Shown: one piece after another, positions 53,501 to 64,000 of the stretch
Position numbering within the stretch: position 1 is the first letter of the stretch
Layout: every line of letters begins with the position of its first letter
Translations under genes and position numbers: made by a program
The notes under the pieces: model-generated
Databases searched by the model: none
Told to the model about the DNA's origin: nothing
What the model saw: the letters and a program-made list of their open reading frames with translations, nothing else
Assembly (NCBI GenBank): GCA_037974665.1
Contig: CM075770.1
Location: 60,833,850 to 60,897,849, forward strand
DNA: 64,000 nt
DNA from: Ehretia macrophylla
Taxonomy: Eukaryota; Streptophyta; Magnoliopsida; Boraginales; Ehretiaceae
Direction of reading: 5' to 3'

Positions 53501-56500
53501 CAATTTGATTTATATTTCTAATTTGTAGCCCCTTCATATCTATTAGCGACCAAATGGCCACCAAACTTTTGCTTTTTGTCGCCGTTTGGTGGCCAATAGC
53601 CACCACTGGGCCACAAGATGGTATTCAAAAACTAAAATTTGTTATAATAAATTATAAATTAATTAATTTTATATTAAATAACTAAACTTATTTAACAATG
53701 AATTTTGTAAATAGGTTTTATATTATCTAAAAACAAATTTTGATTTATATTATTAATCTTATTATAAATAATTGAATTTATTTATTTATATAAACAATTT
53801 AATTTATATTTTTAGTTTGTAGCCCCTTCATATCAATTGGCGACCAAATGGCCACCAAACTTTCACTTTTTGTCACCGTTTGGTGGCCAATGGCCACCAC
53901 GGGGCTACAAAGTGGTATTCAAAAACTAAATTTTTTTATAATAAATTATAAATTAATTAATTTTATATCAAATAACAAAATGTATTTGACATTAAATTTT
54001 GTAAATATGTTTTATATTATCTAAAAATAACTTTTGATTATATTATTTATTTTATTATAAATAAATGAATTAAGTTATTTACATAAATAATTTGATTTAT
54101 ATTTTTAATTTGCAGCCCTTCATATCAATTGGTGACCAAATGGCCCCAAAACTTTTACTTTTTGAGGCTGTTTGGTGGCCAATGGACACCACGGGACTAT
54201 AAAATGTTATTCAAAAATTAAAATTTGTTATAATAAATTATAAATTATTTAATTTTATATTAAATAACTTAATTTATTTGACATTAAATTTTGTAAATAT
54301 GTTTTATATTATCTAAATACATCTTTTGATTTATTTTATTAATTTTATTATAAATAAATGAATTTATTTATTTATATAATCAATTTGGTTTATATTTTTA
54401 ATTTGTAGCCCCTTCATATCTATTAGCGACCAAATGGCCACCAAACTTTTACTTTTTTGTCGCCGTTTGGTGGCCAATGGCTACCATTGGGCCACAAGAT
54501 GGTATTCAAAAACTAAAATTTGTTATAATAAATTATAAATTAATTAATTTTATATTAAATAACTAAATTTATTTAACATTAAATTTTTTAAATATGTTAT
54601 ATATTATCTAAAAACAAATTTTGATTTATATTATTAATCTTATTATAAATAAATGAATTTATTTATTTATATAAATAATTTAATTTTTATTTTTAATTTG
54701 TAGCCCCTTCATATCAATTGGCGACCAAATGGCCACCAAACCTTTACTATTTGTCGTCGTTTGGTGGCCAATAGCCACCACTGGGCTACAAAGTGGTATT
54801 CAAAAACTATAATTTGTTATAATAAGTTATAAATTAATTAATTTTATATTAAATAACAAAATTTATTTAACATTAAATTTTGTAAATATGTTTTATATTA
54901 TCTAAAAATAACTTTTGATTTATATTATTAATTTTACTCTAAATAAATGAATTTATTTATTTATATAAACAATTTCATTTTTATTTTTAATTTGTAGCCC
55001 TATATATCTTTTAGCGAACAAATGGCCACTAAACTTTTACTTTTTGTCGCCGTTTGGTTGCCAATGGCAACCACGGGGCTACAAAATGGTATTCAAAAAC
55101 TAAAATTTTTTATAATAAATTATAAATTAATTAATTTTATATTAAATAACTTAATTTATTTAACATTAAATTTTGTAAATATGTTTTATATAATCAAGAT
55201 ACAACTTTTGATTTATATTATTAATTTTATTATAAATAAATGAATTTATTTATTTATATAAACAATTTGATTTATATTTTTAATTTGTAGCCCCTTCATA
55301 TCTATTAGCGACCAAATGGCCACCAAACTTTTACTTTTTGTCATCGTTTGGTTGCCAATGGCTACCATTGGGCCACAAGATGGTATTCAAAAACTAAAAT
55401 TTGTTATAATAAATTATAAATTAATTAATTTTATATTAAATAACTAAATTTATTTAACATTAAATTTTTTAAATATGTTATATATTATCTAAAAACAAAT
55501 TTTGATTTATATTATTAATCTTATTATAAATAAATGAATTTATTTATTTATATAAATAATTTAATTTTTATTTTTAATTTGTAGCCCCTTCATATCAATT
55601 GGTGACCAAGTGGCCATCAAACTTTTACTATTTGTCATCGTTTGGTGACCAATAGCCACCACAGGGCTACAAAGTAGTATTCAAAAACTAAAATTTGTTA
55701 TAATAAGTTATAAATTAATTAATTTTATATTAAATAACAAAATTTATTTAACATTAAATTTTGTAAATATGTTTTATATTATTAATTTTACTCTAAATAA
55801 ATGAATTTATTTATTTATATAAACAATTTGATTTTTATTTTTAATTTGTAGCCCTACATATCTATTAGCAAACAAATGGCCACTAAACTTTTACTTTTTG
55901 TCGCCGTTTGGTGGTCAATGGCAACCACGGGGCTATAAAATGGTATTCAAAAACTAAAATTTGTTATAATAAATTATAAATAAATTAATTTATATTAAAT
56001 AACTTAATTTATTTAACATTAAATTTTGTAAATATGTTTTATATTATCAAAATACAACTTTTGATTTATATTATTAATTTTATTATAAATAAATGAATTT
56101 ATTTAAGTATATAAACAATTTGATTTTTATTTTTAATTTGTAGCCGCTTCATATCAATTAGCGACCAAATGGCCACCAAACTTTTACTTTTTGTCGTCGT
56201 TTGGTGGCCAATGGCCACCACTGGGCCACAAGATGGTATTCAAAAACTAAAATTTGTTATAATAAATTATAAATTAATTAATTTTATATTAAATAACTAA
56301 ATTTATTTAACATTAAATTTTTTAAATATGTTATATATTATCTAAAAACAATTTTTTGATTTATATTATTAACCTTATTATAAATAAATGAATTTATTTA
56401 TTTATGTAAACAATTTAATTTATATTTTTAATTTATATTTTTAATTTGTAGCCCCTTCATATCAATTGGCGATCAAATGGCCACCAAACTTTTACTTTTT

Positions 56501-57050
56501 GTCACCGTTTGGTGGCCAATGGCCACCACGGGGCTACACAATGGTATTAGAAAACTAAAATTTGTTATAATAAATTATAAATTAATTAATTTTATATTAA
56601 ATAACTTAATTTATTTAACATTAATTTTTGTAAATATGTTTTATATTATCTAAAAACAACTTTTGATTTATATTATAAATTTTATTATAAATAAATGAAT
56701 TTATTTATTTATATAAACAATTTGATTTTTATTTTTAATTTGTAGCCCTACATATCTATTAGCGAACAAATGGCCACTAAACTTTTACTTTTTGTCGCCG
56801 TTTGGTGGCCAATGGCCTCCACGGGGCTACAAAATGGTATTCAAAAACTAAAATTTATTATAATAAATTATAAATTAATTAATTTTATATTAAATAACTT
56901 AATTTATTTAACATTAAATTTTGTAAATATGTTTTATATTATCAAAATAAAACTTTTGATTTATTTTATTAATTTTATTATATATAAATGATTTTTTTTA
57001 TGTATATAATTAATTTGAGTTTTATTTTTAATTTGTAGCCCTTACATACC
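52949..57050 (+). repeat. Long satellite duplication, copy B (offset about 9.43 kb)
   Basis: This is the partner of 43537-47600. It includes the same series of monomers with ACATAAATAATTTG before the block start and the same shared GGTATTAGAAAAC variant. The exact right limit is uncertain because most of the AT-rich sequence is common to all monomers. Confidence 0.7.
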
Positions 57051-57429
57051 TATAAGCGACCAAATGGCTGCCAAACTTATACTTTTTGTCGTCGTTTGGT
57101 GGCCAATGGCTACCACTGGGCCACAAGATGGTATTCAAAAACTAAAATTTGTTATAATAAATTATAAATTAATTAATTTTATATTAAATAACTAAATTTA
57201 TTTAACATTAAATTTTGAAAATGGGTTTTATATTATCTAAAAACAATTTTTTGATTTATATTATTAATCTTATTATAAATAAATGAATTTATTTATTTAT
57301 GTAAACAATTTAAATTTTTTTTTAATTTGTAGCCCCTTCATATCAATTGGCGATCAAATGGCCACCAAAATTTTACTTTTTGTCACTGTTTGGTGGCCAA
57401 CGGCCACCACGGGGCTACAAAATGGTATT

Positions 57430-59860
57430 TGTGACGCCCCGAACCCAACCCCACGCTAAAGTCAGGCTCGGACCCGTCACTCGGACAGAGTCTCCTCTGT
57501 ACCCAGGACAAAACTGTTACCTGTAAACATTTACTCAAGACATTTGAATTAAAACAACAACTTATCACTAATATTTCCAAAGCTAAAACACAATCACAAG
57601 GCCATCTGAGCCTTGGAACAACAACATTCTACTAAGTTGGTTTTAGTCATAAGTAGTTAGTTACAAATGATCTAAGTTCCATATGAAGATCAACGAACAC
57701 TCCAAGCAGGCAAGAGAATATAAAGTCTAATATCCATTATTACAATCCAACAACTTTCTTTAACATTGTAGTACACATCTACTAGACATATATACAAGAC
57801 TCCAAAGTCTCAAAATACATTAATAACAACACCTCCACGCAAGAAGCACATAAAATCAACCTTAGCACACAAGTCACGGATTCTGATCTACGTGAACTTC
57901 TTCTTCCTCTTCTACTTCTAACAGCTGGGGATTCACCTCAACTTCTCCTGAAACATTTCAAATGAGGAGTGAGCAACAAAGTTGCCCAGCGAGGGAGGTG
58001 ATGCAACATGCCAACGTGCAATATGATATGCAACACAAGTAAACATATACAAGCCACATAAACTAACAAGACAATAAGTCAAACTATTAATCACTTTAAA
58101 AGGATACGGTTCCACTTCCAAGTCTTCATCCATGAGCCATGAACCACGAGCATCACGAACATGCCGGCAAACCCCAAACACCACAATTGGGATACTCCGG
58201 ATGTATCCCGATCCTACGACCCTTTCTCCCGAGGTAGGTCCATGCCCAGCAGGTGAACCACGCCTCTGGGGTAGTGGAGTATGCCTCAGCGAGAAAGGGA
58301 ATAGGCACCATGGTAGTCGAGGGAGCACGGCAAGCCCGACGCCGCCCGTGTTTCTCGACGCTACCATGTCCGATAAAGGTTGCGCAACCCAATACAAGTC
58401 ACAAACAATCAATATAACACATAACACATAAGAGGGACGACAAAGTAGGCCACCCTCACATATATGCACGATAAAAGTTCATATAAGCACGATATTAGCT
58501 AATAGATGTCAAAAGAAGCAATCAACACAATTGAACCCCACAGTCTACTCACATAGCTTAATTATATGCTAAGTATTCAATGCAAGGCACTAAGATTCCT
58601 TAACAAGTTCTAAATGCAACTCAAATGGCTAAAAACTACATTTTCCCTTTCTTTAACTGAATTTTCTTTCTCCTAAGCATTGTTCAAGATTCCCAAACCA
58701 TACCCTAGTCTTTCTATATCCTTAATTAAGCTCAAAGGTACCTTTTAAAGTCATCAAAACTCATTTTTTAAGCAAAAGTTCGGGAAGGCCCCGAGCGGGT
58801 TTGAACTACAACCATACTAACCGAACCCCATTTTCGCGAAACGAAAGCACCAAAGGTGCTTCCTTAGCTCAAGGATACCCGAATCAATGTTCAAACTTGC
58901 CCGGATTGCTTAACATGTAAAACCCCCTTTTTAAAGTAAGCTATTTATGCACTTAAGTTCAAATTCGAGTGATTCAACCTCACGTGGCTTTTCAACTAAC
59001 TCCCATAGGGTCTAGAGCACCTAATTGAAGCATCAATTCAAGCCAATTAGCAAATTTTCTCAAAACCCTAATTCTAGGCACTATTCATCACCTCTTTGAT
59101 CAATCTCAACATTCAACCATTAACTTTGTTATCAAACCTCAAAAGTTAGCTCTATAGACATTAAATAACTCATAGGAAGCATTCATCACAAGTTATATAG
59201 CTATAATTGACAAATCAAGAAAATTAACATATGCACATAAACTTTAAAATCAAGAAAATGAATATCCCTCACAATTTTTGAAGATGAAGAAGCTTGTTGA
59301 AGTCCCTAGGTTGCTCAAAAGCCTCTCAAAATCAAGCTAAGAGCTCAAAGTGCAAGATTGTTGAAGCAATTTTCTTCTCTTTTCTCCTTGGGTGGGTCGG
59401 CCAAGCATGGGGACATGGAGGGAATTTTTGCAAATGTTTTTATGACTAATATATGGTATGGTATTTAATTTTCATGAGTTAGTTATTTTATATATTGTAT
59501 ATAATTAATAACTTAAGCTAATTAGTCTCAAATATTGATCAATTAAGGCTAATTGCAATTACAAATGCCTTTTAATTTATAACTAGCACTATTCTAACGT
59601 AACACTATTCAAAAGTCACAGAAAACATTTTCCAAACGCGTACTCCTAAGCTCAAATGTTCAAAACGAAAATTTCTTGGTTCCTTTTAAATATCATATGA
59701 CCTAGGAAAATTTTAAAATCAAGCTTTTGAAACAGTCAAAAATATTATGAATAGTAACCCCTAATAAAAACAATTAAGCAAGAAAATGATGCACGTATAA
59801 ATGTGCACATAGGTATGCAACGATTATAATAAATTTATGGTGAAATTCTCGGGTGTCACA
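57430..59860 (-). repeat. LTR of retrotransposon 2 (3' LTR in element orientation)
   Basis: This 2431-bp terminal repeat starts TGTGACGCCCCG and ends GGGTGTCACA on the plus strand, next to a polypurine tract. It is similar to both LTRs of retrotransposon 1 along its length but more distant from either than they are from each other over most of the sequence. The TATA-like CATAAATAG box appears on the minus strand near 58941-58950. The GC-richer conserved segment is at about 58.09-58.39 kb. Confidence 0.94.
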
Positions 59861-59873
59861 CCCTCTCCCCCTT
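59861..59873 (-). other. Polypurine tract of retrotransposon 2
   Basis: AAGGGGGAGAGGG on the minus strand adjoins the LTR start, identical to the tract of retrotransposon 1 in sequence and position. Confidence 0.9.
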
Positions 59874-59899
59874 AAACTAATTGCGTCCTCGCAATTCTT

Positions 59900-62800
59900 A
59901 CATGATTCGTCAAAGAGTTTTGGATACTTCTCTCTGATCTGATCTTCTCACTCCCAAGTGGCATCCTCAACCCCATGATGATCCCAAAGAACTTTTATCA
60001 TAGGAATACTTTTAGTTCTAAGTTCCTGAATCTTTTGGTCAACCACTCGAAGAGGTTTCTCAACATAAGCTAAGGACTCATCAATTTCCAACAGCTCCGG
60101 CTCAATGATATGTGACGGATCAGGATTATACTTTCTCAACAGTGACACATGAAAAACATCATGAATCTGCCCCAAACTCGGAGGTAATGCCAATCTATAA
60201 GCTAAATCCCCAACTTTCTCAGTGATCTCAAATGGTCCCACATATCTAAGACTAAGTTTACCTTCTTTTCCGTGCCGAATCAAACCTTTTCGCGGAGAGA
60301 CTTTCAAGAAAACACGATCACCCTTAGAAAATACTAAATCCCGTCGACGTCTATCAGCATAATTCTTCTGTCGACTCTGAGCTGTAAGCATCCTTTTCTT
60401 TATAAGTCTCACATTATCCACCATTTTAATCATCTCCGGAAGAATAGCGGGATCAATTGTTTTCATCTCACCTACCTCATCCCAATACAACGGAGACCGA
60501 CATTTTCGCCCATAAAGTGCCTCGTAGGGTGCCATGCCAATAGTGGCCTGATAACTGTTATTGTAAACAAACTCTGCTAAAGGCAGATATTTCTCCCAAT
60601 TCTTGCCAAAATCTAGAACACAGGCTCTCAACATATCTTCCAGTATCCTGATAGTCCTCTCTGACTGGCCATCCGTCTGTGGGTGATAAGCAGTACTAAA
60701 ACTCAAATTAGTCCCCAAAGCCTTTTGTAGTTTCTGCCAGAACTGTAATGTAAACCTAGGATCCCTGTATGATACTATCTGAGATGGAACTCCATGCAGT
60801 CTCACAATATTTTCAACATAAAGCTCGGCCAATTTATCGAGAGAATTTGTTTTCTTTGTAGCAATAAAATGCGAACTCTTCGTCAACCTGTCTACTACAA
60901 CCCACAAAGAATCATTACCTCGTGGTGATCTCGGCAAATCCGACACAAGATCCATAGTAACCTGATCCCATTTCCATACCGGAATTTCCAATGGCTGCAA
61001 CAATCCTGCCGGCCTCTGATGTTCTGCCTTAACTTTCTGACAAGTCAAACATTTAGCTACATACTCAGCTATCTCTCTTTTCCTGTTATTCCACCAGAAA
61101 TTCTGTTTCAAATCTCTGTACATTTTAGTGCTTCCAGGATGAATTGTATACTTAGAAGCATGAGCCTCAGCAAGAATCTCATCTTTCACAGTCGAATAAC
61201 TAGGAATGCAAATTCTATTCCTGTACCTGAGAAGTCCATCATCATGCATCTTAAAATCGGACTCTCCCCCTTTTGACTTCTCTAAAAGCTTCAATAACTG
61301 CAAATCTGATTGTTGCGCTTCTCTGATTCTAGATAGCAATAAAGATTGGATTTGTAGGCTAGCGAATTGGATACCTGATCTAGAAGCTTTCGGTTTCCAC
61401 AAGCACAGCTCTTCTACAATCTCCCAATCCTTGATTATCAAACTAGCCACATAAGCTTTTCGGCTCAGTGCATCTGCAACAGTATTAGCTTTTCCCGGCA
61501 AATAGCTAATGGTACAGTTATAATCATTTAACAGTTCTAGCCAACGCCTTTGCCTCATATTCAGATCCTTTTGAGAAAACAAATATTTCAAACTTTTATG
61601 GTCAGTAAATATTTCAAATTTGTTACCCCACAAATAATGTTGCCATTTTTTCAAAGCAAAGACAACAGCTGCAAGCTCCAAATCATGTGTAGGATAATTG
61701 AGTTCATATGGTTTCAATTTCCTAGAGACATATGCTATGACTTTACCATTTTGCATCAGAACACAACCTAAGCCTTCTTTCGAAGCGTCACTATAAATCA
61801 CCAAGTTCTCGGTTCCCTCAGGCAAGGCAAGGATAGGTGCAGTAGTAAGTCTCTTTTTCAACTCCTGGAAACTAGCTTCACATTTGTCATCCCAATTAAA
61901 CACAGTTTTCTTCTGAGTTAAAGTAGTCAAAGGTCCTGCAATCTTTGAAAAATCTTTAACAAATCGCCTATAATAGCCCACTAGTCCCAAAAAACTACGG
62001 ACTTCCGTGACAGTTTTAGGTCTTTTCCACGACATAACTACCTCAATTTTAGCAGGATCAACGGATATTCCCTCATGTGAAATGATATGACCTAAAAAGG
62101 CAACCTGTTTCAACCAGAATTTGCATTTGCTAAATTTGGCAAACAACTTGTGTTCTTGCAGGGTTTTAAGTACAATTCTCAAATGCTCTTCATGCTCTAA
62201 CTCAGACTTAGAGTATACTAATATATCATCAATAAAAATCACAACAAACTGATCAAGATAGGGTCGAAATACTCTTTGCATCAAATCCATAAAAGCGGCT
62301 GGAGCATTTGTCAACCCGAATGGTAAAACAACAAACTCATAATGGCCGTACCTGGTTCTAAATGTAGTCTTAGGTACATCATCTTTCCGGATCCTCAACT
62401 AATAATAACCCTGTCTTAAATCAAATTTCGAAAACACCACAGCACCCTGTAGCTGATCAAACAACTCCTCAATTAAAGGCAAAGGATATTTATTTTTCAC
62501 TGTTACCTGATTCAGACCTCGATAGTCAATGCACAACCGCAGAGTACCGTCTTTCTTTTTCACAAACAACACGGGAGCACCCCATGGTGACGAACTAGGC
62601 CGAATAAAACATTTCTCAAGTAAACCCTGTAGCTAAATTTTCAATTCTTGTAACTCAGGGGGAGACATTCTATACGGGGTTCTCGAGATAGGACTAGTTC
62701 CCAACAACAGGTCAATCATAAACTTAATCTCCCTATCAGGTGGTAACCCAGGCAACTCCTTAGGGAAAACCCCTGGAAACTCTTTTATAACAGGTACTTC

Positions 62801-63340
62801 ATTCAATTTCAATTTATCTCCAAGCTGATTAATTAAATAAGCTAAGTATGCATCATAGCCTTTACTCAACATTTTAGTAGCTTTAATGGAAGATATGATA
62901 CGAGTCCCAGTGGACTTTCGACTCCCAGTTACTTTAATAACAGGTTGGTTAGGTACTTTTAAAGTTAAAACTTTCCTCCTACAGTCCAAACATGCATAAT
63001 ATCGCCCCAACCAATCCATCCCCAAGATAACTTCAAAGTCTCGAAATGGCATGATAATCAAATCAATAGGATACATGCAACCCTCAATGCAAATATTACA
63101 ATCTTTACACACAGACTCCGTAACAAACTTAGTACCCATAGGATTACCTTCTTCAATCACATACGACAGTTTATCAACTTTTAATGCAGCAGACTGTGCA
63201 CATATAGGAGTAATGAATGAATGTGTAGCCCCGGTGTCAATCAAAACTACTACCGGCTGACTATTAATAAGAAAAGTACCTTCCACCACCATTGTAGTCT
63301 CTGGAAGCTCCTCCTGGTCGAGTGCAAACACCCGTGCCTG
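59900..63340 (-). pseudogene. pol-like region of retrotransposon 2: PR-RT-RH-INT-chromodomain (few breaks)
   Basis: In element direction this holds a protease with IDTGATHSFI (about 62.7-63.3 kb), a reverse transcriptase with [12 protein letters not shown] and [11 protein letters not shown] (about 62.0-62.55 kb), an RNase H with [11 protein letters not shown] (about 61.45-61.9 kb), an integrase with HHCC finger, [11 protein letters not shown] core and [12 protein letters not shown] (about 60.3-61.2 kb), a GPF module near 60.25 kb and a chromodomain with [15 protein letters not shown] (about 59.9-60.1 kb). RT to chromodomain is largely open, which fits a younger or better preserved copy. It is still a fossil with a few breaks. 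The domain order places it in the chromoviruses. Confidence 0.93.
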
Positions 63341-63349
63341 ACCTCGCGG

Positions 63350-64000
63350 TACAGTAGCTGCTCCTGAAGCTTTAGTCTGGGCACCCTGGCCTGAAGTCTG
63401 ACCCTGACCAAATTTAAACTTGGGACAATCTTTAACTCTGTGCTGATCACTGCCACAACCCGTGCAACGGCCCAGTTTCCTCCAACACTCAGCCTCTGTG
63501 TGACCCTTACAGTTGCAATGAGTACATTGGAGATTCTTCCTAGTAGCAGTTCCTCCTGTAGGGGCCCTATAAGTAGATGTGGCAGAACTACCCTATTGAG
63601 ATCTAGCAGTCACTGGTCGGGTCTGTGACTGTCCCTGTGGCTGGCTTTGAGCTGGTCTCGGTTGTGACTGTACCTGCACTGGTCCTGGATAGCTCTGGGT
63701 CTGCCTAGGCTGCTGAGTCTGCCTCTGATAACCCTGACTCTGAGACTGAAACTGACGTTTGCTGGACTGACTAGACTGAGCTAACACATCTGCCTTACGT
63801 TTCTCATATCTCGATGCAGCCCTAACTACTGCAGCATAGTTCGGATAATCTTGCGAAGACAAGTTAAGCATGATGTCACTCCTCAACCCTGTAATAAATC
63901 TCTGGATCTTCACATCCTCCGGCTGAACTAAAGCTGGCACATATCGAGATAGTCTCGTAAAGGTAGCCTTATACTGGTCTACAGTCATGTTCCCCTGTTT
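63350..64000 (-). pseudogene. gag-like region of retrotransposon 2, 3' part only
   Basis: The visible part holds two CCHC zinc knuckles (about 63.44-63.54 kb), a linker rich in Q, S, P and R with repeated QSQ and QPR-like stretches (about 63.6-63.8 kb), and the end of the capsid-like domain with LSRYVPALVQPEDVKIQRFI. It continues beyond the window edge. The corresponding region of retrotransposon 1 is at 23730-24980. Confidence 0.85.

Larger units (their letters stand above)
27717..57429 (+). repeat. Tandem satellite array, right arm (about 102 monomers of ~292 bp)
   Basis: This is the same satellite in the same orientation as the left arm, continuing mid-monomer directly after retrotransposon 1. 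Monomer starts can be followed without a gap, for example 28224, 28517, 28811, 29094, 29388 and 30258. Units are 281-294 bp, with occasional partial monomers. The arm shows stronger higher-order organisation than simple monomeric repetition (tetramer, pentamer and multi-kilobase duplications, listed separately). It ends at 57429, where retrotransposon 2 is inserted. Open frames of 60-83 codons recur at one monomer position but look incidental. Nothing but satellite is seen in this interval. Confidence 0.97.
57430..64000 (-). mobile_element. Ty3/gypsy LTR retrotransposon 2, same Tekay/Del-like family, cut by the window edge
   Basis: This is a second copy of the family of 17945-27716 and again lies in minus orientation. 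The window holds its 3' LTR, polypurine tract, the whole pol region and the start of the gag region; the rest, including the 5' LTR and primer site, lies beyond 64000. It interrupts a satellite monomer after GTATT (57425-57429), the expected target-duplication sequence, but the right flank is not visible to confirm it. LTR and coding sequence differ from retrotransposon 1 at many places, so it is an independent insertion and not part of a duplicated block. The visible coding part has about three or four breaks and looks less decayed than copy 1. Confidence 0.94.

Noticed and set aside
3332-56991. Short open frames of 60-83 codons in the satellite as real genes
   Set aside because: They occur at the same monomer position only when local variants happen to avoid stops, most monomers lack them, the downstream part encodes a low-complexity I/N/L/Y-rich stretch from AT-rich DNA, and no family is recognisable.
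1-57429. A CENP-B box or a clear centromere identity for the satellite
   Set aside because: No match to the CENP-B box was seen, and the inserted elements look like Tekay/Del rather than the centromere-specific CRM lineage. Location on the chromosome cannot be inferred from this window.
17945-64000. Retrotransposons 1 and 2 being copies made by satellite segment duplication
   Set aside because: They sit at different phases in different monomer types and differ throughout LTR and coding sequence, so they are separate insertions.

Overview
The window looks like heterochromatin from a flowering plant, probably a eudicot. I cannot name the species. There is no host protein gene, rRNA or tRNA that I can support. 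About three quarters of the 64 kb is one very AT-rich tandem satellite with a monomer of about 281-294 bp, always in the same orientation. It is interrupted by one complete Ty3/gypsy chromovirus-type LTR retrotransposon and by the left part of a second copy that runs off the right edge.

Layout: satellite 1-17944; retrotransposon 1 (minus orientation) 17945-27716, flanked by a 5-bp target duplication; satellite 27717-57429; retrotransposon 2 (same family and orientation) from 57430 past the window end. Removing retrotransposon 1 and one target-duplication copy restores an uninterrupted monomer, so the array is older than the insertion.

The satellite monomer is bipartite. A 90-bp segment of about 50 % GC forms a nested inverted repeat (outer GTAGCCCC/GGGGCTAC, inner GGCCACCAAAC/GTTTGGTGGCC, plus a competing GGTGGCC-AAT-GGCCACC). 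It is embedded in about 200 bp that are only about a tenth GC. Monomers fall into recognisable families that recur in fixed orders, giving higher-order repeats: an octamer present four times in the left arm, a tetramer duplicated at 28.2-30.5 kb, a pentamer repeated five times at 36.0-43.5 kb, and long duplications with offsets of about 7.3, 9.4 and 18.8 kb. One family carries paired changes in both arms of the inner hairpin, so base pairing is kept. I think this is the most interesting signal in the window.

The two retrotransposons carry gag, protease, reverse transcriptase, RNase H, integrase and a C-terminal chromodomain, with about 2.4-kb LTRs, an initiator-Met tRNA primer site and a polypurine tract. 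This fits the Tekay/Del chromovirus lineage. Both copies are broken fossils; copy 2 looks less decayed in the visible part. The chromodomain fits the known preference of such elements for silent chromatin, which fits a satellite as landing site.
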